This document shows positions 24,011-33,052 of a DNA stretch of 52,087 nucleotides, piece by piece. The stretch's first letter is position 1. Every line of letters starts with the position of its first letter. Both the position numbers and the translations under genes were made by a program. The stretch spans positions 1-52,087 of the forward strand of contig JAOIVW010000021.1 of NCBI GenBank assembly GCA_028224375.1, given 5' to 3'. Source of the DNA: Hellea sp. GTDB lineage: Bacteria; Pseudomonadota; Alphaproteobacteria; Caulobacterales; Maricaulaceae. The notes below the pieces were generated by a model, which was not told the origin of the DNA, ran no database searches, and worked only from the letters and a program-made list of their open reading frames with translations.

Positions 24011-26215
24011 TCACGAGGTCTCCGGGTCGGCAGGATTTGCTTTAACTAAATTTTCTATGGCCATGGCGAGATTGGCCGCTTCCTGCCCATTAAAGGCGCG
24101 GTCTCCAGCAAAATGGACCCCGACTAATCTGCCGCTCAAATCGAGTATAGGCGCGCCTGAACTCCCGCCCAATGTCGACGCATTATGACAAATGGCTAAA
24201 AGCGATTGCTGCGGATTAATACTCGCATCGACTCTCACGCTCACGCCGTAAGGCGTATCCGTATCGGTGGAGTGCCGGAATATACGGCCTTGGCTGAGGC
24301 GTTTAACAGCAAAAACCGGATCTTTTTCTACGGCTGATAGAATGGTCTCATCAATCTCAAACGGACATGGGTAAGAGATTGTCACGACCTCGATTGTGTC
24401 GAGCTCCGTCGTGGGAATGGCCATGCGGTCAATAGGCGCGCGATCGCTCACAGTACGCGCTAAGGTGAAAATCGCAATATCCAAATCAGGGATAATCAAA
24501 GGGGGCTCTCCGTTAAACGGCACATAGTCAGAGGCATCACGGTCCCGCTCGGCCATAAATTCAATGCCGCCGCAATCCTCGCCTGTCAGGTAATGCTTAT
24601 AAAACTCATAGACATGTTGATTGGTCATGATGTGGCGCGGCGTGATGAGAAAGCCCGTCCCAAAAGCGACGTCATCATTTGTCGGAATGCCTTCTTGCGG
24701 TCCGCCGATACGGCCTGTGGCTTTATAAGCGGGCTTTAAGACGGAAAATTGACCGCTTAGCGTTTGCAGTCCAGATGGTACCATCTGTCCCAGCGGCGCT
24801 AATGGCGTTGGCCCAGGCGCTACGGCCCCTGCCACGAGCGGGCTTTTTTCGAAGATAACACCGGACTCAGGCGGCTTAGGTGGGCGAGCCTGTTGCAAAG
24901 ATTGATTTTGCAGGCTTCGTCCCAATGCGCGCTCAGCTTTTGGCCGTCGGGCGAAGAGCCATCCCGCAAGCGCTAAAAGGACTAAAGCTGCAATTACGGC
25001 AATTACGGCCCATAAAAGGCCAGCGCGGCTTCGCACCTTATCTTTCAAACTTAAATGCGTTTGCGTCCAGTTCTCTATTTGGGCGGCGGTCAGAGGCTTT
25101 GAGACAGATATGGCATTTACATCAAGTTTTAAGGCGTCGGACACAGACTGGAATTGATTTAATTGCCCCTGCAGAACATTAATATCTAGGGCGTCTTCAT
25201 TAATTGTGCTGTCTATATCATCGAGCCTGTTTTTTAAGGCTGAATATTGCGCTTTCAATACATCAAGCTGCTCACCCGAATCTGCTGTATTTTTTGACCC
25301 CTCGATTATTACGCTGAGGTCATCAACCTCGCCTTTTAGCTCAGCAAGACGCTCACCAACCGCCTCATCTGACAGCGCTTTATTATCGGCGAGCAAATTA
25401 TCGCGCTGCAAAACAAGCTCAGCAGGCGAGATTGAGTCTCGTATCGCAGCCTCTTTATCAGCAATAAGAGACTGAACTTGCTCCAGAGATTGCCGGTAAG
25501 TCTCAATGGCGGTATCAAATCTCTGCGGCAGCATGACATCTATAGTGACCTCGGCTGACGCTTTAGCCCCTTTGCTATCTTTCACCTCATAGGTAAAATC
25601 ATAGCTGCCGACGACGGTGGACGCGGCGATAATTAAATCACCATTGCTCTCTAGCCTATAAGATAATGGCGGTCCTTCTGCAGTTTTGGGAGTCACCGAG
25701 ACAGCATCCCCGTCCGGGTCGGAATAGTAAGCTGAAATATTGCGATTAATCGTGTCTGTTGACGCCTCTATTTCAAGGCTGAAATTTCTTGCGGAAGGCG
25801 GGCTATTGTCAGGCGTGATATTATCTTCTGTCAGGGCTAAAATTGATTTTTCGCTTAAGGGAAAATTTGAAATATCCCCTTCATGCAGACTGATGATGGA
25901 GATTTTTACGGCTTCAAATCCAATTACGGGTTTGGAGAGCGTGTAAATTTCATTTTTGCCGCCGATAGGGAAAGACTCTATGGCTGTTTCGCCTAAGGAA
26001 TTGCCACCCGGATCGTAGAACTCAATTTTAAATTCATTGATTTTTACGGTCTGACCCGGATTATCATACATGATGGAGTAGGTGGGCGCGATCTGGTAAG
26101 ATTGTGCATAGGCAACGTCAAACTCTGCAAGGCTATCCTGAGCCCAGCCAGGCATAAAGGTCATGCAGGCAAGACATAAGCCTAGTATAAATCTTTTATA
26201 AATGAAGTTTACCAT
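24011..26215 (-). CDS. membrane-anchored trypsin-like serine protease with cadherin-like and coiled-coil regions
   Basis: A 734-residue protein. It has a signal peptide (KRFILGLCLACMTFMPGWAQ) and a cadherin-like Ig domain at about 157-230 (SDPDGDAVSVT and YDFTYEVKDSKGAKA). A coiled coil follows at about 235-385 and a membrane helix at about 397-420 (LLWAVIAVIAALVLLALAGW). A trypsin-fold protease occupies about 495-725. The catalytic triad is visible: His in IMTNQHVYEFY (near 532), Asp in PDLDIAIFTLA (near 578) and Ser in GGSSGAPILDLSG (near 684). The topology puts the sensor-like part outside the cytoplasm and the protease inside. It is divergent from the SLOG-like gene and upstream of the unknown gene. 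Trypsin-like effectors are common in bacterial conflict systems; a housekeeping protease is the alternative. Confidence 0.75.
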   Translation of the reverse strand: MVNFIYKRFILGLCLACMTFMPGWAQDSLAEFDVAYAQSYQIAPTYSIMYDNPGQTVKINEFKIEFYDPGGNSLGETAIESFPIGGKNEIYTLSKPVIGFEAVKISIISLHEGDISNFPLSEKSILALTEDNITPDNSPPSARNFSLEIEASTDTINRNISAYYSDPDGDAVSVTPKTAEGPPLSYRLESNGDLIIAASTVVGSYDFTYEVKDSKGAKASAEVTIDVMLPQRFDTAIETYRQSLEQVQSLIADKEAAIRDSISPAELVLQRDNLLADNKALSDEAVGERLAELKGEVDDLSVIIEGSKNTADSGEQLDVLKAQYSALKNRLDDIDSTINEDALDINVLQGQLNQFQSVSDALKLDVNAISVSKPLTAAQIENWTQTHLSLKDKVRSRAGLLWAVIAVIAALVLLALAGWLFARRPKAERALGRSLQNQSLQQARPPKPPESGVIFEKSPLVAGAVAPGPTPLAPLGQMVPSGLQTLSGQFSVLKPAYKATGRIGGPQEGIPTNDDVAFGTGFLITPRHIMTNQHVYEFYKHYLTGEDCGGIEFMAERDRDASDYVPFNGEPPLIIPDLDIAIFTLARTVSDRAPIDRMAIPTTELDTIEVVTISYPCPFEIDETILSAVEKDPVFAVKRLSQGRIFRHSTDTDTPYGVSVRVDASINPQQSLLAICHNASTLGGSSGAPILDLSGRLVGVHFAGDRAFNGQEAANLAMAIENLVKANPADPETS

Positions 26216-26363
26216 CCCCGACCCCCCAATAGACTATAGCGCGTAATTATGATTCTTCCAGATAAATTATATTTCTGCCATGACGTTCATCACGGCATCA
26301 TCATTCTCGCGCCTTTAGATAGAAATCTTTGCATCTTTATTTTCTTTTATTCTGAAAGGCGCT

Positions 26364-27905
26364 ATGACTTTTGATATGCAGACTCCCTCTGAACATGATC
26401 ATGTCAAAAATTATGGCCAGGCTATTAAACAGCTTAAGCTAACGCCTGAAGACCGAGAGCTTCAATACCAAGCCGTTTTGTCCCTCGCCCGAGCCGGCTC
26501 TCTGGATTTTGCAATCTCTGAGTATGAACGCTATGGGCTGAACGCAGTCAGTGGCCATGAAGATATTATGTCGCTTGGCGGGCGGCTCTCAAAAGATTTA
26601 TATCTGCGCACATCAGACCAGACCGCAGTGGATCATGCTCGCAGCTCAGCCCAGCAATATGCGGCGGCCTTCCAAGATACGAAAGGCTATTACTCTGGCA
26701 TCAATGCGGCTACGATGGCGTTAGTCGCTGATTTGCCGCAAGAGACAGTTTTGAGCCGCGTTCAGGCGATTTTGGATATCTTGCCCGCGCCTGAAAACCT
26801 AACAGCTAGTGATCATTATTTTATTGAAGCCACGCGCGCCGAGTGTTTTTTGCTTCGCGGAGATATCGAAAAAACCACCGAGAGCCTCATATCTGCTATC
26901 ACCTTTGATCCGCTAAATTACACGGCACACGCCGCCACGGTAAAACAGTTTCGGATGATTTTAGCCAAACTCAAGAAAGATGATAATTGGCTGAGCCCAT
27001 TCTTACCCCCGCGGCCTATACATTTCGCGGGTCATATATGGGGCTCAACATCCACTAAGTCTTCGCTCGAGCTTTCCATAGATGAGAGCGAAGCCATGGC
27101 CATAACCATATCTGACGCCATACAACAACATGACATTGGCTTTGGTTACGGCGCCCTTGCAGCAGGTTCGGATATTCTCATCGCCGAAGCGCTCCTAAGT
27201 GAAGGCGCAGAGCTTCATATTATTCTGCCTTGCAACATTGATGTATATCTTGAGCGCTCGGTTAAACCCTTTGGGGATGAGTGGGTCTCGCGCTTTCAAT
27301 CCTGTCTGAAAAAGGCCTCATCACTTGAAATTCTATCAAATTCAACTGTTTGGCCTGATGCACAGTTGAACCAATTTGCGGGTCAGTTTGCAATGGGACA
27401 AGCGGTCTTGCGCGGCCAACACTTTGGGGTTCCAGCCGCTCAACTTTTAATCTGGAATCAACAGCAGAGCGGGTCTCATACATCTCACCATGCCGCTGAT
27501 TGGCAAAAGACTGGACGAACGCAAATTATCATCCCTGTAAAGAAAAAGGATGAAGATGCACAGCAGAGCCAATCTTCCAAACCTTATTCCATAGTCATGC
27601 GCCGCTCGGATACAGATAAGATTGAAACCTTCGAGACACCTTTAGGGGCCGCCAAAGCGGCATTGGATATCCAGTCGCAAGCCAATGATATTAAAATTGG
27701 TTTACACGTTGATATCCCAAGCCGAGACATCACCTCTGAACTAGGCGCACTTGTGGCTCATGACATTCCGCATGGCATTCTAGCCTCTGAAGCTTTTGCT
27801 AGTCTTTTTGTTTGCAATGAAAGTGATAGATTCAAGGTCTCATTTGCGGGGTTTGTTGACAGCGCTACAGGCGAGACTTTACCGAGCTATTCACTTGGTA
27901 TGTGA
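26364..27905 (+). CDS. TPR plus SLOG-like protein (TRAFs-binding-domain type)
   Basis: A 513-residue soluble protein. Residues about 10-200 are helical repeats of the type called 'TRAFs-binding domain'. The central domain (about 212-370) starts RPIHFAGHIWG and has GFGYGALAAGSDILIAEALL followed by GAELHIILPCNIDVYLERSV. This Gly-rich layout is that of SLOG/LOG-like Rossmannoid domains, which bind nucleotide signals such as products of TIR enzymes. The C-terminal part (about 400-513) is alpha/beta and includes YSIVMRRSDTDKIETFETPL, possibly a degenerate cyclase-like domain. It is divergently placed next to the protease and 3 kb from the TIR gene, which suggests a nucleotide-sensor role. ATG 26364 is preceded by AAAGGCGC. 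Confidence 0.6.
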   Translation: MTFDMQTPSEHDHVKNYGQAIKQLKLTPEDRELQYQAVLSLARAGSLDFAISEYERYGLNAVSGHEDIMSLGGRLSKDLYLRTSDQTAVDHARSSAQQYAAAFQDTKGYYSGINAATMALVADLPQETVLSRVQAILDILPAPENLTASDHYFIEATRAECFLLRGDIEKTTESLISAITFDPLNYTAHAATVKQFRMILAKLKKDDNWLSPFLPPRPIHFAGHIWGSTSTKSSLELSIDESEAMAITISDAIQQHDIGFGYGALAAGSDILIAEALLSEGAELHIILPCNIDVYLERSVKPFGDEWVSRFQSCLKKASSLEILSNSTVWPDAQLNQFAGQFAMGQAVLRGQHFGVPAAQLLIWNQQQSGSHTSHHAADWQKTGRTQIIIPVKKKDEDAQQSQSSKPYSIVMRRSDTDKIETFETPLGAAKAALDIQSQANDIKIGLHVDIPSRDITSELGALVAHDIPHGILASEAFASLFVCNESDRFKVSFAGFVDSATGETLPSYSLGM

Positions 27906-27914
27906 CTCCAGAAA

Positions 27915-28559
27915 TTACTGAATGGCGGCCTTGAGACGGTCAGTATTTTGAATAATCAAAGCCCCAGGTTCACGCGAAACGATACCCTTCTTCTGTAGCT
28001 CACTCACCGTTCTGGACACAGTTTCCCGGCTTGAGCTGATGCGTAAGGCCAGTTCAACAAAAATAGGATTGGGCCGAATAATATGTTTTTCAGGGTCAAT
28101 ACCAATGGGATTAGAGAGCCGCATCAGTTCAGCACAAACCCGCCCCTTGGCGGATAAAGTCAAAGCCTCGACCAAACGGCGCGTCATTAAATCCAGCCGT
28201 AGTGCCAGATCTTTAATCAAAGCGCTGGAGATGTCCCCATTCTCATTGAGCATCTCGCGCATAGCCTTAACGGGAATAATCAATGCGCTGATATCCGTTT
28301 CGGCGCTGATTTCGAAATTGACAGGCTTCTCTGTTAATAAAGAGATGTGGCCAAAAAACTCACCCTCTGAAAAACGGCCGAGCCACGTCTCAGTCCCGTT
28401 TTCTGAATAAGACACAGCTTTCGCGCGCCCAGACATCACCACCCCGACATGCTCAGACATTTCATCCTGAAAATGAATCGCCTCGCCTGCCTGATAAGTC
28501 TTTGTCACCGACCGGCTGGAAATATGATTATACCAGGCTTTATCCGTAAGGTTTAACAT
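27915..28559 (-). CDS. Crp/Fnr-family transcriptional regulator
   Basis: A 214-residue regulator. The cyclic-nucleotide-binding-like beta-roll occupies about residues 15-120 (YQAGEAIHFQDEMSEHVGVV, GRFSEGEFFGHISLLTEKP). A long helix follows (about 125-150), then the Crp-type winged helix at about 160-210 with the recognition helix in RISSSRETVSRTVSELQKKG, close to the Fnr/Crp signature. No N-terminal Cys cluster for an Fe-S centre is present, so it is not an oxygen-sensing Fnr. The beta-roll has no clear cAMP-binding arginine pattern (GHISLL in place of GE.AL), so the ligand is unknown. It is convergent with the SLOG-like gene. Confidence 0.85.
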   Translation of the reverse strand: MLNLTDKAWYNHISSRSVTKTYQAGEAIHFQDEMSEHVGVVMSGRAKAVSYSENGTETWLGRFSEGEFFGHISLLTEKPVNFEISAETDISALIIPVKAMREMLNENGDISSALIKDLALRLDLMTRRLVEALTLSAKGRVCAELMRLSNPIGIDPEKHIIRPNPIFVELALRISSSRETVSRTVSELQKKGIVSREPGALIIQNTDRLKAAIQ

Positions 28560-28709
28560 AACGTCGATATATCAGTTTAAAGCTGGCAGTAAACTCTTTG
28601 TTCCAAGCAACGAAGACGTAGATAAGCTTCACTAAGGGGTCACGGCGCGCATAAGCTCTTGCTAGGAAAGAGGTGCAGTTTGCGCCGCGATATCGTCCGT
28701 TTTAAAGCC

Positions 28710-29156
28710 CTACCCCTCGCCGCCGCCGCTTCCCGGGAACATGTTCATGTTTAGGAACGCTTCCATCAGGGTTTTAAATTCGTCGCGGTTTAGGCGGTCT
28801 TTGGGGATATAGCCGGCGATATTGCGGCCATAGCTCTTATTGATGTCTCTTGAATCCGTCGACGTTGAGAGAACAAAGACGATGGTTTCATTCAGCTTTT
28901 CGTCGGCTCTGAGATTTTCCAAAAACTCGTGCCCGCCCATACGCGGCATATTAATGTCCAAAAGTATGATGACCGTCTCGTTAGCGAGGCCATCCTCCGT
29001 CTCATCTCTGAGCAGCTCCAGAGCTTCCACCCCGTCATGGGCAATTGAGAAGGCAATATCTTTATCCAGCTCGACCAAAATGCGTTTGAGCATAAGGATA
29101 TCTACATCATCATCTTCAACGATGAGGAAATGGAAACTTTCCAAGGTGTTTGCCAT
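28710..29156 (-). CDS. single-domain response regulator (CheY/Rcp-like)
   Basis: A 148-residue stand-alone receiver. It has the acidic pocket FLIVEDDDVD (about 9-18), phospho-acceptor Asp in VIILLDINMPRMGG (near 67), the switch Ser in VFVLSTSTD and the conserved Lys in AGYIPKDRL. The spacing and the long loop before the Asp are of the Rcp1/CheY-like subgroup that pairs with phytochrome-like or other cytoplasmic kinases. There is no output domain, so it signals by protein contact. It ends in a Gly-rich tail (FPGSGGGEG). No kinase adjoins it. Own promoter presumably lies in the 29157-29400 gap. Confidence 0.85.
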   Translation of the reverse strand: MANTLESFHFLIVEDDDVDILMLKRILVELDKDIAFSIAHDGVEALELLRDETEDGLANETVIILLDINMPRMGGHEFLENLRADEKLNETIVFVLSTSTDSRDINKSYGRNIAGYIPKDRLNRDEFKTLMEAFLNMNMFPGSGGGEG

Positions 29157-29421
29157 GATACAATCTCTTCTAACTTTAGGATGTAGTTATATAAATTTAG
29201 CTCGTGTTTTACGCATAGCCGAGCCATAGGAGCTGGTATCAAAGCGAGCGATCTCGCCTCTATAGAGCGTCATTATGTTCATTTTGGTTAGGTATTCCCC
29301 ATGCGTCTTTTTTTGATGTTTCTTTAAGCAAAAATTCGCCTCTTAGGCGAAAATCACGTCTGAACATCTTTTCTCAATACTTTTCCTATATGACATATTA
29401 CGTTGCAAATCTGAAAGTAAA

Positions 29422-29434
29422 CTATACAGTGTAG
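29422..29434. promoter_or_regulatory. TetR-type operator, copy upstream of the TetR gene
   Basis: CTATACAGTGTAG, one mismatch from the perfect palindrome CTACACAGTGTAG found at 30284. It lies 35 bases before the tetR start, in the 313-base gap between the response regulator and tetR. An extra half-site GTGTAG lies at 29455-29460. The position suggests autoregulation. Confidence 0.6.
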
Positions 29435-29469
29435 TTTCGGGGTGAGTGTGACAAGTGTAGTGGGAAAAT

Positions 29470-30138
29470 ATGGCTAATATAATTGAAACTGTTGCGCCCG
29501 AGCGGCGCGTTGCGAAATCGCATGATTTACGCACGAAACGTATTTTATCGGCAGCAGAGCGACTTTTTCTGGCTCATGGTTTTGACGGCGCAAGCATGGA
29601 TGACATCGCTTTTGACGCCGGCGTTTCGAAAAGAACAGTCTATAACCGCTATATATCTAAAGAAGAGCTTTTTGACGAAGTCGCCTATGGCGCCTGCGAG
29701 AGCATTTTCAATTTCAGCTTTGATGAGTGTATTTCGCTCCCCGCCCGTGACTATCTCATGATTTTCGCAGAAGCCCTTTTGCGGATGCGCTTAAGCCCTG
29801 AAAGCATTTCTCTGCAGCGCAATATATCTTTCCGCTCCCATCGTAGGGAAAGCCTTGCCTCGGGTTATGAAAGCTTTGGCACGAAACCTATTATCGAGCT
29901 TTTGTCAAAATATCTGGAAGAAAAAACCCGCCTGATGAACGGCGCGATTATGGACGAAACAGAAGCGGCTTGGACGCTCTTTACGCTTATCAGAGAGCCG
30001 CTGGAATCGCAGCTTATCATGCTCAACATCGAGCCTGAAGATATGGATGAAGCCATCACACAACAGGCAGATCGCGGCGTCACTAAGTTTCTGACTCTCT
30101 ATCCTCATTTTGAGCAGAAAACAGCCTTTTTCAGCTAA
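29470..30138 (+). CDS. TetR-family transcriptional regulator
   Basis: A 222-residue TetR regulator. The DNA-binding domain is at about residues 20-70: RILSAAERLFLAHGFDGASM, DDIAFDAGVSKRTVYNRYIS and KEELFDEVAYG. The C-terminal ligand domain (about 80-215) resembles AcrR-type C-terminal domains. The start at ATG 29470 leaves a short N-terminal arm (MANIIETVAPERRVAKSHDL). The same 13-base inverted repeat occurs upstream of this gene, of the S8 protease and of the fimbrial operon. It probably controls all three as well as itself. The inducing ligand is unknown. Confidence 0.85.
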   Translation: MANIIETVAPERRVAKSHDLRTKRILSAAERLFLAHGFDGASMDDIAFDAGVSKRTVYNRYISKEELFDEVAYGACESIFNFSFDECISLPARDYLMIFAEALLRMRLSPESISLQRNISFRSHRRESLASGYESFGTKPIIELLSKYLEEKTRLMNGAIMDETEAAWTLFTLIREPLESQLIMLNIEPEDMDEAITQQADRGVTKFLTLYPHFEQKTAFFS

Positions 30139-30283
30139 TCCTGTTATCTCGAGAAAGGCGGCAGAGTCCGTCCCTCACATCTAATTCAAACACTATTTCC
30201 TATGGGCCGTCAGGCTCATAGCCGATTTTCGGCGGTCTAGCAGGGCATTAACCCTTTGTTATAGTTTTCTTTTTTCACAAAAA

Positions 30284-30296
30284 CTACACAGTGTAG
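30284..30296. promoter_or_regulatory. TetR-type operator, copy upstream of the S8 protease
   Basis: CTACACAGTGTAG is a perfect inverted repeat around a central A, 66 bases before the protease start. It is the best copy of three in the window (others at 29422 and 32974). All three lie just upstream of genes next to the tetR gene, so a shared TetR regulator is the simplest reading. Confidence 0.65.
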
Positions 30297-30361
30297 AATG
30301 AACCGTTGAAATTTTTGGCGAGGAATTGTCTTTTTATCCCACATTGGCATGAGGATAAAAT

Positions 30362-32833
30362 ATGACCGTTTCTAAAGTTCTTCGCAGCGTTCTTCTTGGT
30401 AGTATATCCGCCATTGCCCTTCACGGAACAGCCTTTGCCGACGCCAAATTGGGCGAGAGCCTGACCGACGCGCTTGAGAATTTGCCTGCCAATAACACTT
30501 TGGAAATCGTGGTCACCTTTGAAGGCGACGACGCCCTGACGCCTGCGCAATTAGGCGGCCTCAATGCCCTCGGCCTTTCCGGTATGAGCTTCCAAGCTCT
30601 GCCCATGGCGGGGCTCATCGCGACATCTGCTGATATTGACGCCATTGCGGATTTGGACGGCGTGCGCTCCATCTATTTGAATGAGGCTATGGTGCTGAAT
30701 AATGGCGATGCGCGCAGACTGACAGGTGTTGAGCGCCTTGAACTCGACGGCGATATTCGCACAGATTTGGGCCTGCCCTATTCCGGAAAAGGCATCACAG
30801 TGCTGGTCAACGACTCAGGTGTTGACGCAACACATCCTGACCTGCCGCTATTAAGCAAGGTGCTTGAAAACGCCTCTGGCCATACGAATCTTAGCCCGAT
30901 AACACCGGGGTTTGAGCCTATCTCTTACCTTGAAGGCATTCCGGATACTGACATTGGCTCCGGTCACGGCACACATGTGGCCGGGACGGTTGGCGGTCTT
31001 GGCACCCAATCAGGCGGTGAGCATGCAGGCGTCGCGCGCGGCGCGGGAATCATCGGCTACGGCACAGGCGCAGTGATTCTAGTTCTCGACGGACTTGGCG
31101 GCTTTGATTATGCGATTCGTAATCGGAACGAGCATAATATCCGCGTCATCAACAATTCTTTTGGCGGCGGCGGCAGCGACGCCCCGTTTGATCCAGACGA
31201 GCCTTTTGCCGTTGCGTCGAAAATCGCCGCGGATCGCGGGATCATCACAGTCTTCTCTGCTGGTAATGACGGTAATGGTGAAGGCACAATTGGCGGCAGC
31301 TACATCAAATCCCCTTGGGTCGTCGCTGTTGGCGCAGGCACAAAGAGCGGCAAGCTGGTCGATTTCTCCTCTCGCGGCGTCAAAGGCGCAGGCGGAACCG
31401 TGACCATTGACGGCGAAGAGTTTGAATGGAAAGACCAGCCGACAATCGTCGGGCCCGGCGTGGACATTGTCTCTACGCTCGCAAATACTGGCGTGCTGGG
31501 CTTAACCGACATCGTAGATACAGATTATGCCCGCATGAGCGGCACCTCGATGTCAGGCCCGCATGTGGCCGGCGTGATTGCGCTAATGTTAGAGGCCAAT
31601 CCTGATATGGGCTGGCGCGAGGTTAAATCCGTTTTGGCAGATACCGCCACTAACATGCCCGGCCGTGAAGCCTGGGAAGTGGGCGCAGGCTATATAAATG
31701 CTTATGCCGCTGTGACGATGTCAGCCGAAATGGCCGAAGGTTTCGGACAAACGCCAATTGTGAACCGCGATTTCAACTCTAGCCTTGAAACCTCACGTCT
31801 GGACGGCCCTACATTACAAGCCAGCTTTACGCCTGCCGGGGAATCGCAGACACAAGAATTTACAGTAGAGCCGGGATTATCGCTCGTAGTCGCCAAAGCG
31901 CGTATTTCGAGCAACACCGCCGCGATTGTTTTGCGCGATCCGAATGGCAATACCTACCGCTCAGGGATTTCACTGCCCGTTCTGGGCGAGAACGTGGCTG
32001 TCACAGCCCCCGCAATGCCCGGCACTTGGACTGTCGAGCTTGGCGGTATCGGCTCTGTTTCAGGCGTTCCGCTTGATCCGACTGGCACGACCAACGGCAC
32101 AGCTGTTCCGCTTGTCCCCTCAGATGTAGATATCTCATTTCTGCGTATTGATGGCTATTCAGGCATATCGGATGTGACGGGCCATGCCGCGCAAAGCTTT
32201 ATTGAAACAGGCGTCGCTGAGCGGCTGCTCGATTCCAAGCCCGGCGGTGTCTATAACCCTGACGCGGCTCTGACACGCGCCGATTTAGCTGATTATCTTG
32301 TCCTTGGCGGCGCTATTCGCCAGCATTTCGCCACAGACGGCACAGAAAGCTTTACTGACACGGCTGAAGGCTTAGCCACAGCCAATGCCGAAGCCGTCAT
32401 AGCGCGGGGTGCGGCCTTATCAAATGGCCCGCAAGATCAGAACGGCGTGATGTTAGCCGCCCAGCCTGGCACATTTGACGGCGACGCCTCTGTTTCGCGG
32501 GCTGAGCTGGCTTTTTCTCTGGTCCAGACATTGGGATTACAGGACGAAGCTGCGGCAGCCGCTGCGAATCTAGACAACCGCGCCATCACCGTTACAAATA
32601 ATGGCGAGCTTATTGAGCTTGAAGATGACGGCGACATCCCCACTGAGTTTCGCGGTTACGTGCAGACGGCGCTGGATTTGGGCTTGATGCGTGTGTCTTA
32701 TAGTTTGGAGCAAGGACCATTTGATTTAGAGCCAACATTTAAGGCCGCTTTTGACCCTGATCGTGACGTTACGCGCGCCGATTATGCCTTTAACGCGGTG
32801 AATCTATTTACAATTTTGGAAAGTGAAGATTAA
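30362..32833 (+). CDS. secreted S8 subtilisin-like protease with C-terminal SLH-like repeats
   Basis: An 823-residue exported protease. The signal peptide ends at LHGTAFADA (about residue 27), followed by an inhibitor-I9-like propeptide (about 40-115, LEIVVTFEGDD). The S8 triad is intact: Asp in VLVNDSGVDATHPDL (near 149), His in GSGHGTHVAGTVGG (near 201) and Ser in MSGTSMSGPHVAG (near 395), with the oxyanion Asn in RVINNSFGGG. Residues about 480-590 form a beta-rich domain. The last ~200 residues hold three SLH-like units (NPDAALTRADLADYL, DGDASVSRAELAFSL, DPDRDVTRADYAFNA). It is probably secreted or cell-surface. A TetR-type operator lies 66 bases upstream. Confidence 0.9.
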   Translation: MTVSKVLRSVLLGSISAIALHGTAFADAKLGESLTDALENLPANNTLEIVVTFEGDDALTPAQLGGLNALGLSGMSFQALPMAGLIATSADIDAIADLDGVRSIYLNEAMVLNNGDARRLTGVERLELDGDIRTDLGLPYSGKGITVLVNDSGVDATHPDLPLLSKVLENASGHTNLSPITPGFEPISYLEGIPDTDIGSGHGTHVAGTVGGLGTQSGGEHAGVARGAGIIGYGTGAVILVLDGLGGFDYAIRNRNEHNIRVINNSFGGGGSDAPFDPDEPFAVASKIAADRGIITVFSAGNDGNGEGTIGGSYIKSPWVVAVGAGTKSGKLVDFSSRGVKGAGGTVTIDGEEFEWKDQPTIVGPGVDIVSTLANTGVLGLTDIVDTDYARMSGTSMSGPHVAGVIALMLEANPDMGWREVKSVLADTATNMPGREAWEVGAGYINAYAAVTMSAEMAEGFGQTPIVNRDFNSSLETSRLDGPTLQASFTPAGESQTQEFTVEPGLSLVVAKARISSNTAAIVLRDPNGNTYRSGISLPVLGENVAVTAPAMPGTWTVELGGIGSVSGVPLDPTGTTNGTAVPLVPSDVDISFLRIDGYSGISDVTGHAAQSFIETGVAERLLDSKPGGVYNPDAALTRADLADYLVLGGAIRQHFATDGTESFTDTAEGLATANAEAVIARGAALSNGPQDQNGVMLAAQPGTFDGDASVSRAELAFSLVQTLGLQDEAAAAAANLDNRAITVTNNGELIELEDDGDIPTEFRGYVQTALDLGLMRVSYSLEQGPFDLEPTFKAAFDPDRDVTRADYAFNAVNLFTILESED

Positions 32834-32973
32834 AATTTCCTTTATGGGCCGTTTTAAAGAGGCCAAATTTTACCTATAATTAACGGCGTCCGAGCTTGTA
32901 ATCGGGCGTTGTGTTATGCCTTGGGACAGGTAGAAAAATTTTAAGATTAATATACCAAAAATTCGAAAAAGCA

Positions 32974-32986
32974 CAACACTGTGTAG
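32974..32986. promoter_or_regulatory. TetR-type operator, copy upstream of the fimbrial operon
   Basis: CAACACTGTGTAG matches the dyad CTACAC-N-GTGTAG at all but one base outside the centre. It lies 67 bases before the first fimbrial gene, nearly the same distance as the copy before the S8 protease. It suggests common control of protease and fimbriae. Confidence 0.6.
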
Positions 32987-33052
32987 TTTTATACCCTCCT
33001 CAAAAACCGATTTCCGTGCATTATGAGACCATAGAAATCTTGGAGAACTAAC

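Noticed and set aside
28039..28410. 123-codon rightward frame opposite the Crp/Fnr gene
   Set aside because: Ser/Arg-rich antisense shadow of a clear regulator gene.
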